DNA of 40,717 bases from a virus (IMGVR_UViG_3300027733_000095:1-40717), one strand, 5' to 3'. Shown: positions 15,641-25,595, numbered from the stretch's first letter. Notes: generated by a model from the letters alone, not told the origin. A program made the numbers and translations.

Positions 15641-18600
15641 TAGTTTTGCTCGTATTGCATAAGTTCAGCCTGTAGTTTCTGCTCAAAGATACGTTTAAAT
15701 TCTGGATATTTAGCAATGAGCGCATCGCCAATACTAGCAAGGTAGTCGCGGAGAGGTGCTGTAGCGCGTGACTTGATCGTCAAATAACCAGCCTGGCCTG
15801 CTTGCGCCAACACTTCATCACGCTTCTTTAAATAGATTTGAGACGCAATAGCAACATCGTTATTTGCCACTTTTGGATCTGCAATCAACTGTTTCAGGTT
15901 CTCAACAAACGTCGGAAACTCGGCAGGGTCAAACGAAGCAATCTCTGGGAAACCAGGCAACTCCGTGTGTAACGCTGCTCGATACGAACGAAGCCAAGTA
16001 CGTTGGTTTGCGGTTGGGTATGCCCCAAACTTTAGACGAGCGGCACGGAACTTGGCTGAACCAACCATAAGTTCAGATTGGTCAAGAACTTCTCGTGCTG
16101 TTAAACGTGATCGGTCGCCACGGTCAATCTGTTTTTTCCATACAGCAAAAGAGAAATCGCTTTCTCCCTGAGCAAGGAATCCAGCCACACCTTTGTACTG
16201 CGACATAAGATCTTTGTGGTCCGCAGCCCATGATTCAAATGCAGCCGTTGGGGTAAGACCACCAATTTCGCTACGGCTTTTGCCAGAAATGTATAGCATC
16301 ATGTCGTCGCCAAATTGATCTAAAAATTCTGGTACGGCGTTATCGTAACTTTTTGCTTGAAGGTCTTGGAACTGTTTTACAAGTTGCGACATATAAACAT
16401 CACCCTCATTACTCTTTACTTCAAACTTGACGTTTCCTGCAGCTGGTCCAAAAAACTGGTTTACCGCTCTAAACACAGACAAAATTTGTGCTTTGCCTTT
16501 GGCGTCGTTTAACAACTTTTCGCGTTGTGTTGGATCAGCCGTGTTGTAATCACCTGTTGCGTATAGTGCGCGAACAGTTTCTACATAGGTTTGTGCGTAC
16601 TGTGTTTGCAATTTTTCTGGGTTTGCTCTAATTGCGTCAATTGATTTGCGCAACCACCCTGGGGTAAAATCTAAAGGGCTGCTACCTGGAGTTCCATAAG
16701 GAAGAAACACTTTTCTAAATTCGTTTTCTTTTGGCACAAACGGCAAGATGGTGTTTGCTGCGATCTGCCCAACTGGTCCAAGTGCTGGCATGTAAGTTAA
16801 ACCAACAGAAAGTCCTTTGATTGGGGCGGTAAGTGGGGCTGTCAGTCCAGTGAATACGCGTGATAATTTGTCAGACATTGGATAGTTAAAGTTGTATTGC
16901 CCTGTTTGTGGATCTTTGTAAAAGAAACCAGTACCGTCGTTTTCTAGGTCAACCTTGGTTGCACCAGTAAATACGCGTTCGACTTTACGAATGTTGGTTG
17001 GATCATCTGCAATTTGTTTTACATATTTCGTAATGACTTCTCGCCATGCTGCACCAAACGGAGCAAGGATTCGCATTGTGTCTTCTAAGTTTGTTTTTTC
17101 TGCTGCATCAAACAACAAATCTTTCATGGATTTAAGAGACACAATTTGCGCATATTTGTCTAGTTGTTGAACAGTACCAACGCCTGTTGCCTGGCTTTCT
17201 TTTGCTAGCAATCGAGCAAATTCTCTACCGCGTGGGTTGCCACCAATATAGGCACTTTCACTTATCCCAAGACGTTGTGCGCCGTCGCGAATGCTTTGAA
17301 CCATTGTTTGGAATTCTTTTTGTGAAAGTAGATCAGCATTTTCTGTTGCGTACTTGTAGTAATACTGGCGGTAAATAGGGGATTTTTCAAGTTTCTCCAT
17401 GGTTGAACCAACAATTGTTCCAAAAAATCCATTTGTAATATCTTTCCATTTGGACATAACGCGACCCATTGTGTCTTTGTCTGCCATGTTTTGGCGAACC
17501 ATATATCCTGTTTCAGCAGGGATAATTTCGTTTGCTCGGTTATCAACACTGTTATAAAGTTTGTTAATAACATCAACTGCTTCGTTGTCGTAAGGCTTTC
17601 CACGAACCATTTCGTTGCCACCACTTGGAACCCATGCCGTGCGTTCTTTGTGAATACGCATGGTGTCCCACACTTCCCGTTCGGCTTTTGTTCCATCTAC
17701 GCGGATTACGCGTTGTGTTTTTCTTACTCCAGTAACAATTAAATCGTAACCTTCGTTTTTTGGACCAGCAATAATTGATCCAACCCCAGGTTCACCTTCC
17801 ATTGAAATAACTCTTTTAGAAATTGCTTCACCGTCTATTGTGTCAACATTTGGCATTACATCATCAATAAACGCCCGTTGTGCTCCAGGTTCGATAACTG
17901 GAACGCGGTTGTGCATTGCCATAACGGATAGTTCTGGCGTGTTTTTCCATTTTTCAATTCGGCCGCCAACTTCGGTAGTCAACCATTCCGTTAATAGTTC
18001 TTCGTCGTTTAAACCTTTTCGTGTTTTTAAAACAACAGCACGACCGTTATTAAGCCCATATCGTGGACCTTCTTTGGCAATAGCCAAAAGATCTCGGCGC
18101 AAGCGTGGGTTTTTTTCTAAATATCTAAGTGTTTCCTGAACACTGTATGTTCCGTCTTTAGAAAATTGAACAAAACCTTGGCGTACTTCTGGAGATTTAA
18201 ACAACATTCTTAACTGATCTAAAATTCCGTATGTATGTGCTTCAGCATTTTGTAATCGAGAAACGTTTACATAGTCACCACTTGCAATTACTTTTTCTGC
18301 GGCATTAGTTGGGTCACCAGTCCATCTTGAAGTGTTTCTGGCTACAGCATCAAACCAACCTTCTTGTTGTTTAAAATTTAATCCAGTAATGTCCTCAACA
18401 CCACGATTGCCCATTACCCACGAAAAAAACGCAAGTGGGTTATTAAACATTCCCGACAAGTTTCTATCTCCAGAAAGTGCAACGTGGAATTGACCGTCCA
18501 TTAAGTTACGAACCAAATATCCAGGGTTAAGCAAAGTCAACGGTTTCCACAAATCGTTTTGCATCCATTCAGCCAAATCAACAATTGCTCTGGCATTGCC

Positions 18601-20778
18601 TTCTTTGGTTGTCAATAGTTTTCCAACGCGTACTTTTCCACCAGTTGCTTTGGCAAGCGTTCGTTGAAAAAATGGATCTTTTGATAAACGGCGTAGTTTG
18701 CGTGGATCTGGTAAAAATTGAACGGAGTCCATTAATTCTGCGGAAATGGTTGGACTAATTACTTTTGCGCTTAATTGGGAAATACTTGTTATTCCACTAC
18801 CTTGTGCCCCAAGCCGTTTAATAATTTCATCTTCGGATAGGTCCAACATTCCAGAATCAATTAATCCGCGAACTAAATCATGCCCTGTGTCTTCGCCAAG
18901 TTCGGTTGCAATGCGCGCGCGCAGTTTTACAACTTGTTGTTCATAATCAGCCATCATTTTATCAATTGCTGATTTTGGAACATTGTGTCCTTTTTCTAAC
19001 ACTTCACGAACAACATTTTGAATTTCTTCTTGCACGCTGTAAACCGCTGTTCTGCCGCCACCAATTTCGGAATATGCACCAGCAACACGACCAATTATGT
19101 TTTGGTATGTTGCGTCATCAATTTTTGACCTAACAGAATCAAGCAAGCGACGCACGTTTTGCACCGCCTTATAACGTGAGGTTGGATCTCCCTTAACAAT
19201 CATTTGTTTGACTGCCGCTTTTCCAATAAACCGTTGTGCGTATTTTTCTACAAGAGGAACACGATAAATTGTGGCGTTTTTAAATTGCGTTGATGCTTGC
19301 GCTCCTGGAAGTTTGCGAATATCGGTTGGAAATTGACCAACCATTTCTGTTTCTTCGCCTTTTAGTCGTGATGCTGCTTCGGCAATAACATATTTAACTT
19401 TGTCTCCTTCGCTATTATCAACCAAACGAAGTGCATCTTCGTGTGTAATTGTTCCTTTAAATGCTTTTGATCTAATTTCATCAGCAAAAAAGTTGCGCAA
19501 ATTTGCAACTTCTTCGGCGGTTTTACCTTTTTTGGCAGCAGAAAAACCATCAACAAAACCCTGAATGCTTTGTTCCATGCGGCGTGCACCACGGTTTTGA
19601 CCCCACCATCCAGAAAATTTGGTGTTATCCCAAGTTTGTGTTTGTTCGGAAATATTGCCCGCGGCCGCCCTTGCTTCTTCAAGGGTTGGAGCACCTTTTT
19701 TTGTTAAAAATAGTTCAGTTGCTTTATCGCTTAGTTCTTTTGCTTTTGCTGTATTGTCTTCTATTCTCTTAGCAAGCACTTCAGCCCTATCGGTGTTGCC
19801 AATGGTTTTATAAATATCGGCGGCTTCCCACGTTTTTCCTTCTGCAACAAGTTGTCCAGCGCGTGCAGTTCTGGATTTAATTGTTGACAACAACAACGTG
19901 TCTCGTCTAACTTTTTCATACAATCGAGATGCTCTACCACGAATGTTTTTAACATCCGAAGTTAAACTTTCAGATTTAAGCAATGCGTCTTCAATGTATT
20001 GTGCTTCGGCTATTTTCCCTGCGGCGCGCAATGTTTCAACTTCTTTTAACGCAACTCCGGTGTCTGGAATAGCGTTGCTTGCAAGTCGTGCTTTTTTAAG
20101 TGCTTTGCCTGCGTACATTGTTGGATCTGAATACCAACTAACTGCACCATCTACAAGACCAGATACGAGGTTGTATGCAAAAGATTTATCTGGGAGTACT
20201 AGACCAGCAGCAAACCTGCCTGCGGTAAAAGCGTGTTCTCCAGCGTCGTCAATAGTTCCTCGAAATGCTCTTGCTCGTTCTCCTTGGAGTTTTTGTAGTT
20301 CTTCACCAGCAAAAAACCCTGAACCTTGTTTGTCGCCGTTTTCAAGAAGTGTGCCAAGTTCTGTAGATTGAAAAATACCGCCAAGTCCTTCGGGGCGGTT
20401 TTTGGAGTTAACTACAGAAGCAATAATGTTTTGTGCAATATCGTCAGAACTGCCTAATGCTGCAAATGTGTATCTGCTGGCTTTTTTGATAGATCCAAAT
20501 ACGTTGCGTTGGAACCAGTTTTCGGGATCTGGTTTTTGTTCTTGCATTGCCAACGACGACGATGTTTGGTTTGCTGTATCCACAGCGTCCAATGACGCAT
20601 TTGATTTTGCTAATGGAAGAACAACGGTTGGTGGCAAGAACTGTCCGCGTCTGTAAACCCCAGCAATGGTTTGTGATATTTGCGGGGTAACGCTTGCCTG
20701 TATACGCGAACGAAACTTTTCTTTAGCGGCTACTTCTTGTAGAACTGGACCAGCAAGATCGGGATGTAAGAAACCCAT
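15640..20778 (-). CDS. Giant internal/ejection-type virion protein (1712 aa)
   Basis: This is the largest gene in the window, 12.7% of the genome. Near residues 200-215 is a segment SGLVDGAVSWYSDPTMYAGK. Long helical stretches follow, and there is a middle region with LLNPGYLVRNLMDGQFHVAL. Near 1200-1330 come LAPFGAAWREVITKY and a hydrophobic GLTAPLTAPIKGLSVGLTYM-type stretch. The C-terminus is helical. Phage proteins of this size placed between portal and capsid genes are usually ejected internal proteins of short-tailed phages. The hydrophobic patches would suit membrane contact. I found no lysozyme or protease signature. A tape-measure role is the alternative, but no tail-tube genes are visible. 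Confidence 0.6.
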   Translation of the reverse strand: MGFLHPDLAGPVLQEVAAKEKFRSRIQASVTPQISQTIAGVYRRGQFLPPTVVLPLAKSNASLDAVDTANQTSSSLAMQEQKPDPENWFQRNVFGSIKKASRYTFAALGSSDDIAQNIIASVVNSKNRPEGLGGIFQSTELGTLLENGDKQGSGFFAGEELQKLQGERARAFRGTIDDAGEHAFTAGRFAAGLVLPDKSFAYNLVSGLVDGAVSWYSDPTMYAGKALKKARLASNAIPDTGVALKEVETLRAAGKIAEAQYIEDALLKSESLTSDVKNIRGRASRLYEKVRRDTLLLSTIKSRTARAGQLVAEGKTWEAADIYKTIGNTDRAEVLAKRIEDNTAKAKELSDKATELFLTKKGAPTLEEARAAAGNISEQTQTWDNTKFSGWWGQNRGARRMEQSIQGFVDGFSAAKKGKTAEEVANLRNFFADEIRSKAFKGTITHEDALRLVDNSEGDKVKYVIAEAASRLKGEETEMVGQFPTDIRKLPGAQASTQFKNATIYRVPLVEKYAQRFIGKAAVKQMIVKGDPTSRYKAVQNVRRLLDSVRSKIDDATYQNIIGRVAGAYSEIGGGRTAVYSVQEEIQNVVREVLEKGHNVPKSAIDKMMADYEQQVVKLRARIATELGEDTGHDLVRGLIDSGMLDLSEDEIIKRLGAQGSGITSISQLSAKVISPTISAELMDSVQFLPDPRKLRRLSKDPFFQRTLAKATGGKVRVGKLLTTKEGNARAIVDLAEWMQNDLWKPLTLLNPGYLVRNLMDGQFHVALSGDRNLSGMFNNPLAFFSWVMGNRGVEDITGLNFKQQEGWFDAVARNTSRWTGDPTNAAEKVIASGDYVNVSRLQNAEAHTYGILDQLRMLFKSPEVRQGFVQFSKDGTYSVQETLRYLEKNPRLRRDLLAIAKEGPRYGLNNGRAVVLKTRKGLNDEELLTEWLTTEVGGRIEKWKNTPELSVMAMHNRVPVIEPGAQRAFIDDVMPNVDTIDGEAISKRVISMEGEPGVGSIIAGPKNEGYDLIVTGVRKTQRVIRVDGTKAEREVWDTMRIHKERTAWVPSGGNEMVRGKPYDNEAVDVINKLYNSVDNRANEIIPAETGYMVRQNMADKDTMGRVMSKWKDITNGFFGTIVGSTMEKLEKSPIYRQYYYKYATENADLLSQKEFQTMVQSIRDGAQRLGISESAYIGGNPRGREFARLLAKESQATGVGTVQQLDKYAQIVSLKSMKDLLFDAAEKTNLEDTMRILAPFGAAWREVITKYVKQIADDPTNIRKVERVFTGATKVDLENDGTGFFYKDPQTGQYNFNYPMSDKLSRVFTGLTAPLTAPIKGLSVGLTYMPALGPVGQIAANTILPFVPKENEFRKVFLPYGTPGSSPLDFTPGWLRKSIDAIRANPEKLQTQYAQTYVETVRALYATGDYNTADPTQREKLLNDAKGKAQILSVFRAVNQFFGPAAGNVKFEVKSNEGDVYMSQLVKQFQDLQAKSYDNAVPEFLDQFGDDMMLYISGKSRSEIGGLTPTAAFESWAADHKDLMSQYKGVAGFLAQGESDFSFAVWKKQIDRGDRSRLTAREVLDQSELMVGSAKFRAARLKFGAYPTANQRTWLRSYRAALHTELPGFPEIASFDPAEFPTFVENLKQLIADPKVANNDVAIASQIYLKKRDEVLAQAGQAGYLTIKSRATAPLRDYLASIGDALIAKYPEFKRIFEQKLQAELMQYEQN

Positions 20779-20780
20779 TG

Positions 20781-21152
20781 TTACTGTGCTTCTGATGTCA
20801 TTGCGTTAAGCAAGTCCGCCAAATCTTGATTGGGATACATCGAGTAGATTGCTCGTAGTTCTTCTTTTGCTTGCATTCGGGCGTTCATCATAATTGGGAT
20901 TCCTGCGGCCATAGCGTTTGGTCCTGCACCGAAGTTTGCTCCAGCGGTGATTGGCTCGTTGGGACGTTCTGTTGGGCGATTAAATGCGCCAAGCGATCCA
21001 GGAATTGAATACTGGGGGGCTGGAGCACCTTTTCCCATGTCCGTAGGGGCTTGACCCATTGGAACTGCCCGTTGTGCGTCTTTTGCTTTTTTAATGTCAC
21101 CGTATGTTCCTTGTGATGCGTTCAAATCTGTTCTGTTTGCGTATGCTGCCAT
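20781..21152 (-). CDS. Small portal-proximal virion protein (123 aa)
   Basis: The start motif RTDLNASQGTYGDIKKAKDAQRAVPMG and a Pro/Gly-rich centre are followed by a helical C-terminus (ARMQAKEELRAIYSMYPNQDLADLLNAM, by parts). This small protein is regularly found next to portal genes in actinobacterial phages. It has no known catalytic function and could be a portal-associated or internal protein. It is two bases from the giant gene and abuts the portal stop. Confidence 0.65.
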   Translation of the reverse strand: MAAYANRTDLNASQGTYGDIKKAKDAQRAVPMGQAPTDMGKGAPAPQYSIPGSLGAFNRPTERPNEPITAGANFGAGPNAMAAGIPIMMNARMQAKEELRAIYSMYPNQDLADLLNAMTSEAQ

Positions 21153-22946
21153 TTATAATCGGCCCCCTGTTGGTGGTTGACCGCCACCACCGCCACCAAG
21201 AGCGGCTAATAGGCCACCCATGTCTTGTGGTGGAGGTGTTGGTGCTGTTGGTTGTTGTGCGCCCATTCCTGGCATTCCAAGTCCTGGCATTGTTTCTGGT
21301 GCACCTGCTGGTGCCATTGCTGCTTGTCTGTCTTTGGCGCGTTGATCGGTGCGTTTAACAGCATCAAACAATGTGACATCTTGTTCTACAACAAGTTTGG
21401 TTAGATATGCCAAATCTTCTGGCTGATACGGACCATCAGGGTTTGAAGCCTGTTGTTGAATGCTTTGAAGTAACGCACTTTCCACTCCTTCTGCAATGAT
21501 CCGGTCATGTTCTAGGTCAGGGTCGGAAATGAGTGGGTCCGCTTCACGCGCTGATTCTTTACTCATTAAGCCCGTACCAAGTCGTTGACCTAAACCTACG
21601 ATCAAACTGTTTACATCTGATCCTGCTGCCGAGTATGCGACATAGTGGAAGTCTGTTTGCCAAATTTTGTTTGGTTGATATGACTCCATGCCAGCCGACT
21701 GCTTGGCACCCATATAGAATGTTTTGGTGGTGTTACCCCAATACGCTTTTTCGATTGCAATAGCGATCTTGTCTTCAGCGAACAGTGATTGCTCAAAGGT
21801 TGCTTGTGCTTCTTGAACACGGAAATCTACGGTTGCTGAAAGAACTGATTCTCCGCGACGACCAGTTCGGATATTGGATGCTGATTCACCGCCGAACTCT
21901 GCGGGAATTGCACCCTCTAAGCGTTCTTGACGCTCCAACCGATCTAATGCGGTATCGGTCTTATAGCCAGGGTTGAGTTGCAACTGTTGAATGTCGCCAC
22001 CTTTGACGATACCCAACTGTCCTTGTTTCCCGTTTGCCACTTGCATGATTTCAGGGTTTTCGCCTGGTCGTGCAATTAGGTATTCTTCAGGGAAGATACC
22101 TCGCTCGATAGCAATTTCGGTTAATGCTTGTAGTCGTGCGCGTGTGTAGTACATGCCCATCACACCGTCAAACTGGCCGCGTGGCTTGTCTAGGGTGATG
22201 CGGTTTGCTACAACAGCCAACGGCATGTTGGTGCGGTTTGGGATCATCTCAATGGTGAGTGCTTCAATACCGGCACGTTCTGATGCGTTTAAAGTTGGGT
22301 TGTCTTCTGCACCCAGAACAACTAGATACATGTAATCTGGTGCCACATATTCGAGCATCGTGTATTTGGTTGAGCCATCAACTTTGCCCATACGCAGTTT
22401 GCCAATGACTAGATCGCCATAGTTTTGTAGCAGGTAGGTGGCTGTGGCTTTGAATGTAAAGATGCAGTCTTCTGGAACTGGGTTATCTGGGTCATCGGTG
22501 AACGCAGGGTAGGTATCTAGCGGGTTGCGTACAGTCCATGTTGGCATCAAAGTTTTGAAGTCAGGTTTGAGTACAACAGCCGACTGTGAGTAGCCAAGGA
22601 GGTGACGTGCGCGGCGACGCATCTTCATTTGCATACGGTTGTGATCCCAAATGGATTGCATCGCCCGTTTGCGCATTTTGGCTGTGGACTTGGAACGGTC
22701 TGAGCCTTCTTTGACTGGCGGGAAATATGGGGATGGCATGGTTGATGCGACACGCATCGACATCTGATCCAAGCCCTGCACCAGCAGGTTTGCTACAGAT
22801 GCTTTAGCGTTCTTGTCTAGTTCGTTAAGTGGAACAACTACATCACCGTTAGCAAGGTCGCGTACGCGGCGCATTTGTTCCTGCAAAGGACCCTGCGCTC
22901 TGCGCCTCTGCTCATAGAGAGCAACGATTTCTTCAGTGGTAAGCAA
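21153..22946 (-). CDS. Portal protein
   Basis: The product is 597-599 residues. An N-terminal helical region (QGPLQEQMRRVRDLANGD) leads to a DQMSMRVASTMPSPYFPP segment typical of portals. It continues with an RRRARHLLGYSQSAVVLKP core, a PLDTYPAF strand and a long helical stem (ALTEIAIERGIFPEEYL). It ends in a Gly/Pro/Met-rich tail. The AGGAG motif overlaps a GTG at 22952, so I prefer the TTG at 22946, five bases after it. It lies directly after the large terminase, as in most tailed phages. Confidence 0.9.
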   Translation of the reverse strand: MLTTEEIVALYEQRRRAQGPLQEQMRRVRDLANGDVVVPLNELDKNAKASVANLLVQGLDQMSMRVASTMPSPYFPPVKEGSDRSKSTAKMRKRAMQSIWDHNRMQMKMRRRARHLLGYSQSAVVLKPDFKTLMPTWTVRNPLDTYPAFTDDPDNPVPEDCIFTFKATATYLLQNYGDLVIGKLRMGKVDGSTKYTMLEYVAPDYMYLVVLGAEDNPTLNASERAGIEALTIEMIPNRTNMPLAVVANRITLDKPRGQFDGVMGMYYTRARLQALTEIAIERGIFPEEYLIARPGENPEIMQVANGKQGQLGIVKGGDIQQLQLNPGYKTDTALDRLERQERLEGAIPAEFGGESASNIRTGRRGESVLSATVDFRVQEAQATFEQSLFAEDKIAIAIEKAYWGNTTKTFYMGAKQSAGMESYQPNKIWQTDFHYVAYSAAGSDVNSLIVGLGQRLGTGLMSKESAREADPLISDPDLEHDRIIAEGVESALLQSIQQQASNPDGPYQPEDLAYLTKLVVEQDVTLFDAVKRTDQRAKDRQAAMAPAGAPETMPGLGMPGMGAQQPTAPTPPPQDMGGLLAALGGGGGGQPPTGGRL

Positions 22947-22986
22947 ACGCACTCCTAAATATGAGAATTAGTACAAAGATACCATA

Positions 22987-24960
22987 CTAAATCCAAGTAG
23001 GCCGCCACTGTTTCGGTGGAGCAACAGCAGCACGCAAATGTGGCATGTGTAGTTCAGCAAACCAATGTGCCATCACAAGGTCGGTGCCGTTCTTTTTGTT
23101 TCTAGTCCACGTTGACATCTCATCAATGAATGCCATTGTCTTCCAGTTGTCTCTCATCGAGGGCAATCGCACTTGCCCTGTTCTCCATAGCGGAGGCAAA
23201 AGAGCCTCAACTCCAAGGTTTTCATCCAACTTGTTCCTAGACGTAGTGTGCGGCACGACGTTGACTGTGTGTAACGCTTGCCATTTGCGAACGAAATCAT
23301 GTGCCAAAAGAAACCTTTGCGCCGCATTAACTTCCACCACCCAATGTGAAATCGGATAGCCCATGTCAAAGGAACGATTTTGCCAATCCTCCATGATGCC
23401 AGAATAGGTGCGGCTTCCTGTATCAAACCCAAGGAGTTCTTCTGCTGTGAGCCTGATCCGTTCAACATCTACCAAGTATCTTAGGTTAGTTTCCGGTTGA
23501 AACAACCACCATTGGATAGCCCAAAACTGGGTTGGTGAAGGGTCAACTGATGCAATCGAAATGATCGGTGGACGCAACCCAGGTGGAATATACCCTGGTC
23601 GGCGGTCGGTATCTATGCACCCTGGGTACATGGTGCCATCGTTACCGATACCCCCAGTAGCCCAAGTGCGCTCAATTAGGTACGCACCCTCAGCCATGTT
23701 TTCCTGCTGATACACAATCTTAAACTTGGCTGGGTTGTTGTACCGGACATACGATAGATCTTTCCAAGAAAGCCTAAAAGGGTCAAGCATTGGACCGTCA
23801 GGCCACGGTGGGGCTGATTGTTTCCTAGAAGCAGGCCCAGTGTCCAACTCCTCGTAATAGGCTTTGTAGATTAGGTGATGATATTTGTGTTTCTTGGTTG
23901 GTTCAGCTGCAGGTTCCTCTTTGGTGGTCACATCTGACCCGTCATACGTGTCTTCAAAGTCGTCATACGTAATTTTAGATAGGCAATGCGCATACAAATC
24001 TTGTGGTCCAAGCCTCTGCCCGATAACAGCCAGCACACCACCTGGATCTACACGGGCTTCAGCCATCGAATCCCACCGTTCTAGCAACTTATCCCTAGAA
24101 ATAGACTCTTTAGAGTTCTCAGGGGAAGCAACGTCGTCAAATAACACTAAATCGGCACGATGACCAATGAACTCTGAGTCAATACCATAAGCAGAAACGG
24201 TAGGTTCCTTGTTGTCCAGACCACCAATGTTCTGTTGCTCAACAATAAACTCCTCAGCACGCCACAAAGCGTTCACAGTATTAGGTTTAAACCGCCCATA
24301 ATCCAACGACAAGCATGATTCAGCGTTCAAAGCCAACCCTCGACGCACCATATCGGGGTCAGGGTGCAAAGGAACAGTCCTTTCAAGGGTGTCCCTAATA
24401 CGACGCGAGTACATCTTAGCCAAAGTTTGTGATACAGAACCAATCATCACACGGATAGCCCTATTGCGAACAATCATCCACACAGCCACATCATGGAACA
24501 GGGTGGACTTACCAGCACCAGGCGGAACATTCAACACCAAAAACTCTTTTTCCTCAGATTGCAAATACTCCACAATCTTGTAAGCCGCATCAACCTGCCA
24601 AGGAGACGGAACACGACCCAAATACACCCTACGAAAATAATCAAAATCATCCAACCCACGCTGCGCCCGCTCAGACAAACGACCCGTAGGAATAACAGGC
24701 GGCAAACTATCCCCATCCACCACCTGCTTCGCTACAGCACGCTGACGCTTACCACCATGAGACGCATCCTCTTTACCTTCAAGCAAAGAAACCTCAGCCA
24801 ACTCCGCTTTAGTTCTCTTAGCCTTATTAGACCAATTGATCGCAGTACGATAATTGATACCCGCAATCTTTGCAGCCTCGGTAATAGACAACCCAGAATT
24901 TAAAGCCTGCCAAAACAATGCACGATCATTAGCAGAAACAGTGCGTTTACCTTTAGTCAT
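22987..24960 (-). CDS. Terminase large subunit with N-terminal HTH
   Basis: The product is 657 residues. The ATPase domain has Walker A VPPGAGKST (about 145-153), preceded by PSPWQ. Walker B is LVLFDD (271-276), and the LGPQDLY region lies after it. The C-terminal nuclease half contains SVDPSPTQFW, VVEVNAA and later WFAELHMPH. Residues about 24-45 (LSITEAAKIAGINYRTAINW) form a helix-turn-helix of small-terminase type, and no separate small terminase is seen nearby. The HTH may therefore do the DNA-recognition job. It packages DNA into heads through the portal encoded next. Confidence 0.92.
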   Translation of the reverse strand: MTKGKRTVSANDRALFWQALNSGLSITEAAKIAGINYRTAINWSNKAKRTKAELAEVSLLEGKEDASHGGKRQRAVAKQVVDGDSLPPVIPTGRLSERAQRGLDDFDYFRRVYLGRVPSPWQVDAAYKIVEYLQSEEKEFLVLNVPPGAGKSTLFHDVAVWMIVRNRAIRVMIGSVSQTLAKMYSRRIRDTLERTVPLHPDPDMVRRGLALNAESCLSLDYGRFKPNTVNALWRAEEFIVEQQNIGGLDNKEPTVSAYGIDSEFIGHRADLVLFDDVASPENSKESISRDKLLERWDSMAEARVDPGGVLAVIGQRLGPQDLYAHCLSKITYDDFEDTYDGSDVTTKEEPAAEPTKKHKYHHLIYKAYYEELDTGPASRKQSAPPWPDGPMLDPFRLSWKDLSYVRYNNPAKFKIVYQQENMAEGAYLIERTWATGGIGNDGTMYPGCIDTDRRPGYIPPGLRPPIISIASVDPSPTQFWAIQWWLFQPETNLRYLVDVERIRLTAEELLGFDTGSRTYSGIMEDWQNRSFDMGYPISHWVVEVNAAQRFLLAHDFVRKWQALHTVNVVPHTTSRNKLDENLGVEALLPPLWRTGQVRLPSMRDNWKTMAFIDEMSTWTRNKKNGTDLVMAHWFAELHMPHLRAAVAPPKQWRPTWI

Positions 24961-25047
24961 GTTATGCTCAACGCTAGCAGTTCCATAGGGTTAAAGGATA
25001 TGTCCTCCTCGTGGTTGTGGTCCCTGTGGACTGCTACAGTATTAACT

Positions 25048-25116
25048 GTTGGTGGGTGTGCCTGTAGAGATAGTTTCGTCGGGTTACTAACTCCGGGGTT
25101 CCCCTCACCCACCAAC
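25048..25116. repeat. 11-bp inverted repeat upstream of the terminase gene
   Basis: GTTGGTGGGTG at 25048-25058 is exactly complementary to CACCCACCAAC at 25106-25116. The 47-base interior contains a small GGGG-TT-CCCC stem. In the terminase leader RNA this would fold into a long stem-loop. Overlapping the left arm is the palindrome ACAGTATTAACTGT (25036-25049), a possible operator. Confidence 0.45.
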
Positions 25117-25317
25117 ACTAAAAACATCTGCTACACTCTGCAACACACTCGTCGGGATGACGACAAACTATTAATCACACGGTCGTACCCTCGTTGCACA
25201 GGGCGGGACACAAACCCACGGGAACGTGGTCTTACCCACATGCGTCGACATGAGGGAGCAGCGCAATGAACGCCACATCATTAAAACAAAAGTGTCGGTC
25301 CACAAGACTACGGCGAC

Positions 25318-25338
25318 TTTTCCACAACCTGTGGATAA
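25318..25338. promoter_or_regulatory. Pair of opposed DnaA boxes
   Basis: TTTTCCACA (25318-25326; one mismatch to the TTATCCACA consensus) is followed three bases later by TGTGGATAA (25330-25338), the exact complement of TTATCCACA. The face-to-face arrangement around ACC suggests binding of two DnaA molecules. Since no phage replication initiator was recognised, a host DnaA-driven origin is a fair inference. Confidence 0.55.
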
Positions 25339-25552
25339 ACAGTGGGGGGAACACCGCACACCCCAAATGCATATAAAAGGTGAACAACCGCCACCCGTCC
25401 AAGAGCCCCGTAATACGCAAATATACGGGAACGCTTATAGAGATATACCAGACCCGTGCTGACGGCATACCCCCAGTCAACAACACCGAGCTTTCGGTCG
25501 GCTTTTGTGTCGCACACTACACGGATTGCGTCCGATTGGGTCCACAACCGAG

Positions 25553-25595
25553 GCGCGCAACGAACGACCGCTCTTGCGGGAGTTCGATTGCGCGC
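25553..25595. other. Long hairpin with tandem G-A internal loop
   Basis: GCGCGCAA (25553-25560) pairs with TTGCGCGC (25588-25595), CGAAC (25561-25565) with GTTCG (25582-25586), and CCGC (25568-25571) with GCGG (25576-25579). A GA/GA internal loop and a TCTT tetraloop complete it, with one bulged A at 25587. That is 17 pairs in 43 bases. No T-run follows in either direction, so it is not a simple terminator. It could be a structured RNA or a single-strand/cruciform origin signal. Confidence 0.6.

Noticed and set aside
15640-20778. Tape-measure protein
   Set aside because: No tail-tube, tail-terminator or chaperone genes accompany it, and it lies between portal and capsid genes, which suits an internal virion protein better.
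24964-25269. Plus-strand frame of 101 aa next to the terminase gene
   Set aside because: Composition is not protein-like, there is no ribosome site, and it runs through the inverted repeats of the intergenic region.
25266-25376. Plus-strand 36-aa frame with GGGAG before its ATG
   Set aside because: It would be the only plus-strand gene and it contains the DnaA boxes. The product has no recognisable character, so chance is likelier.
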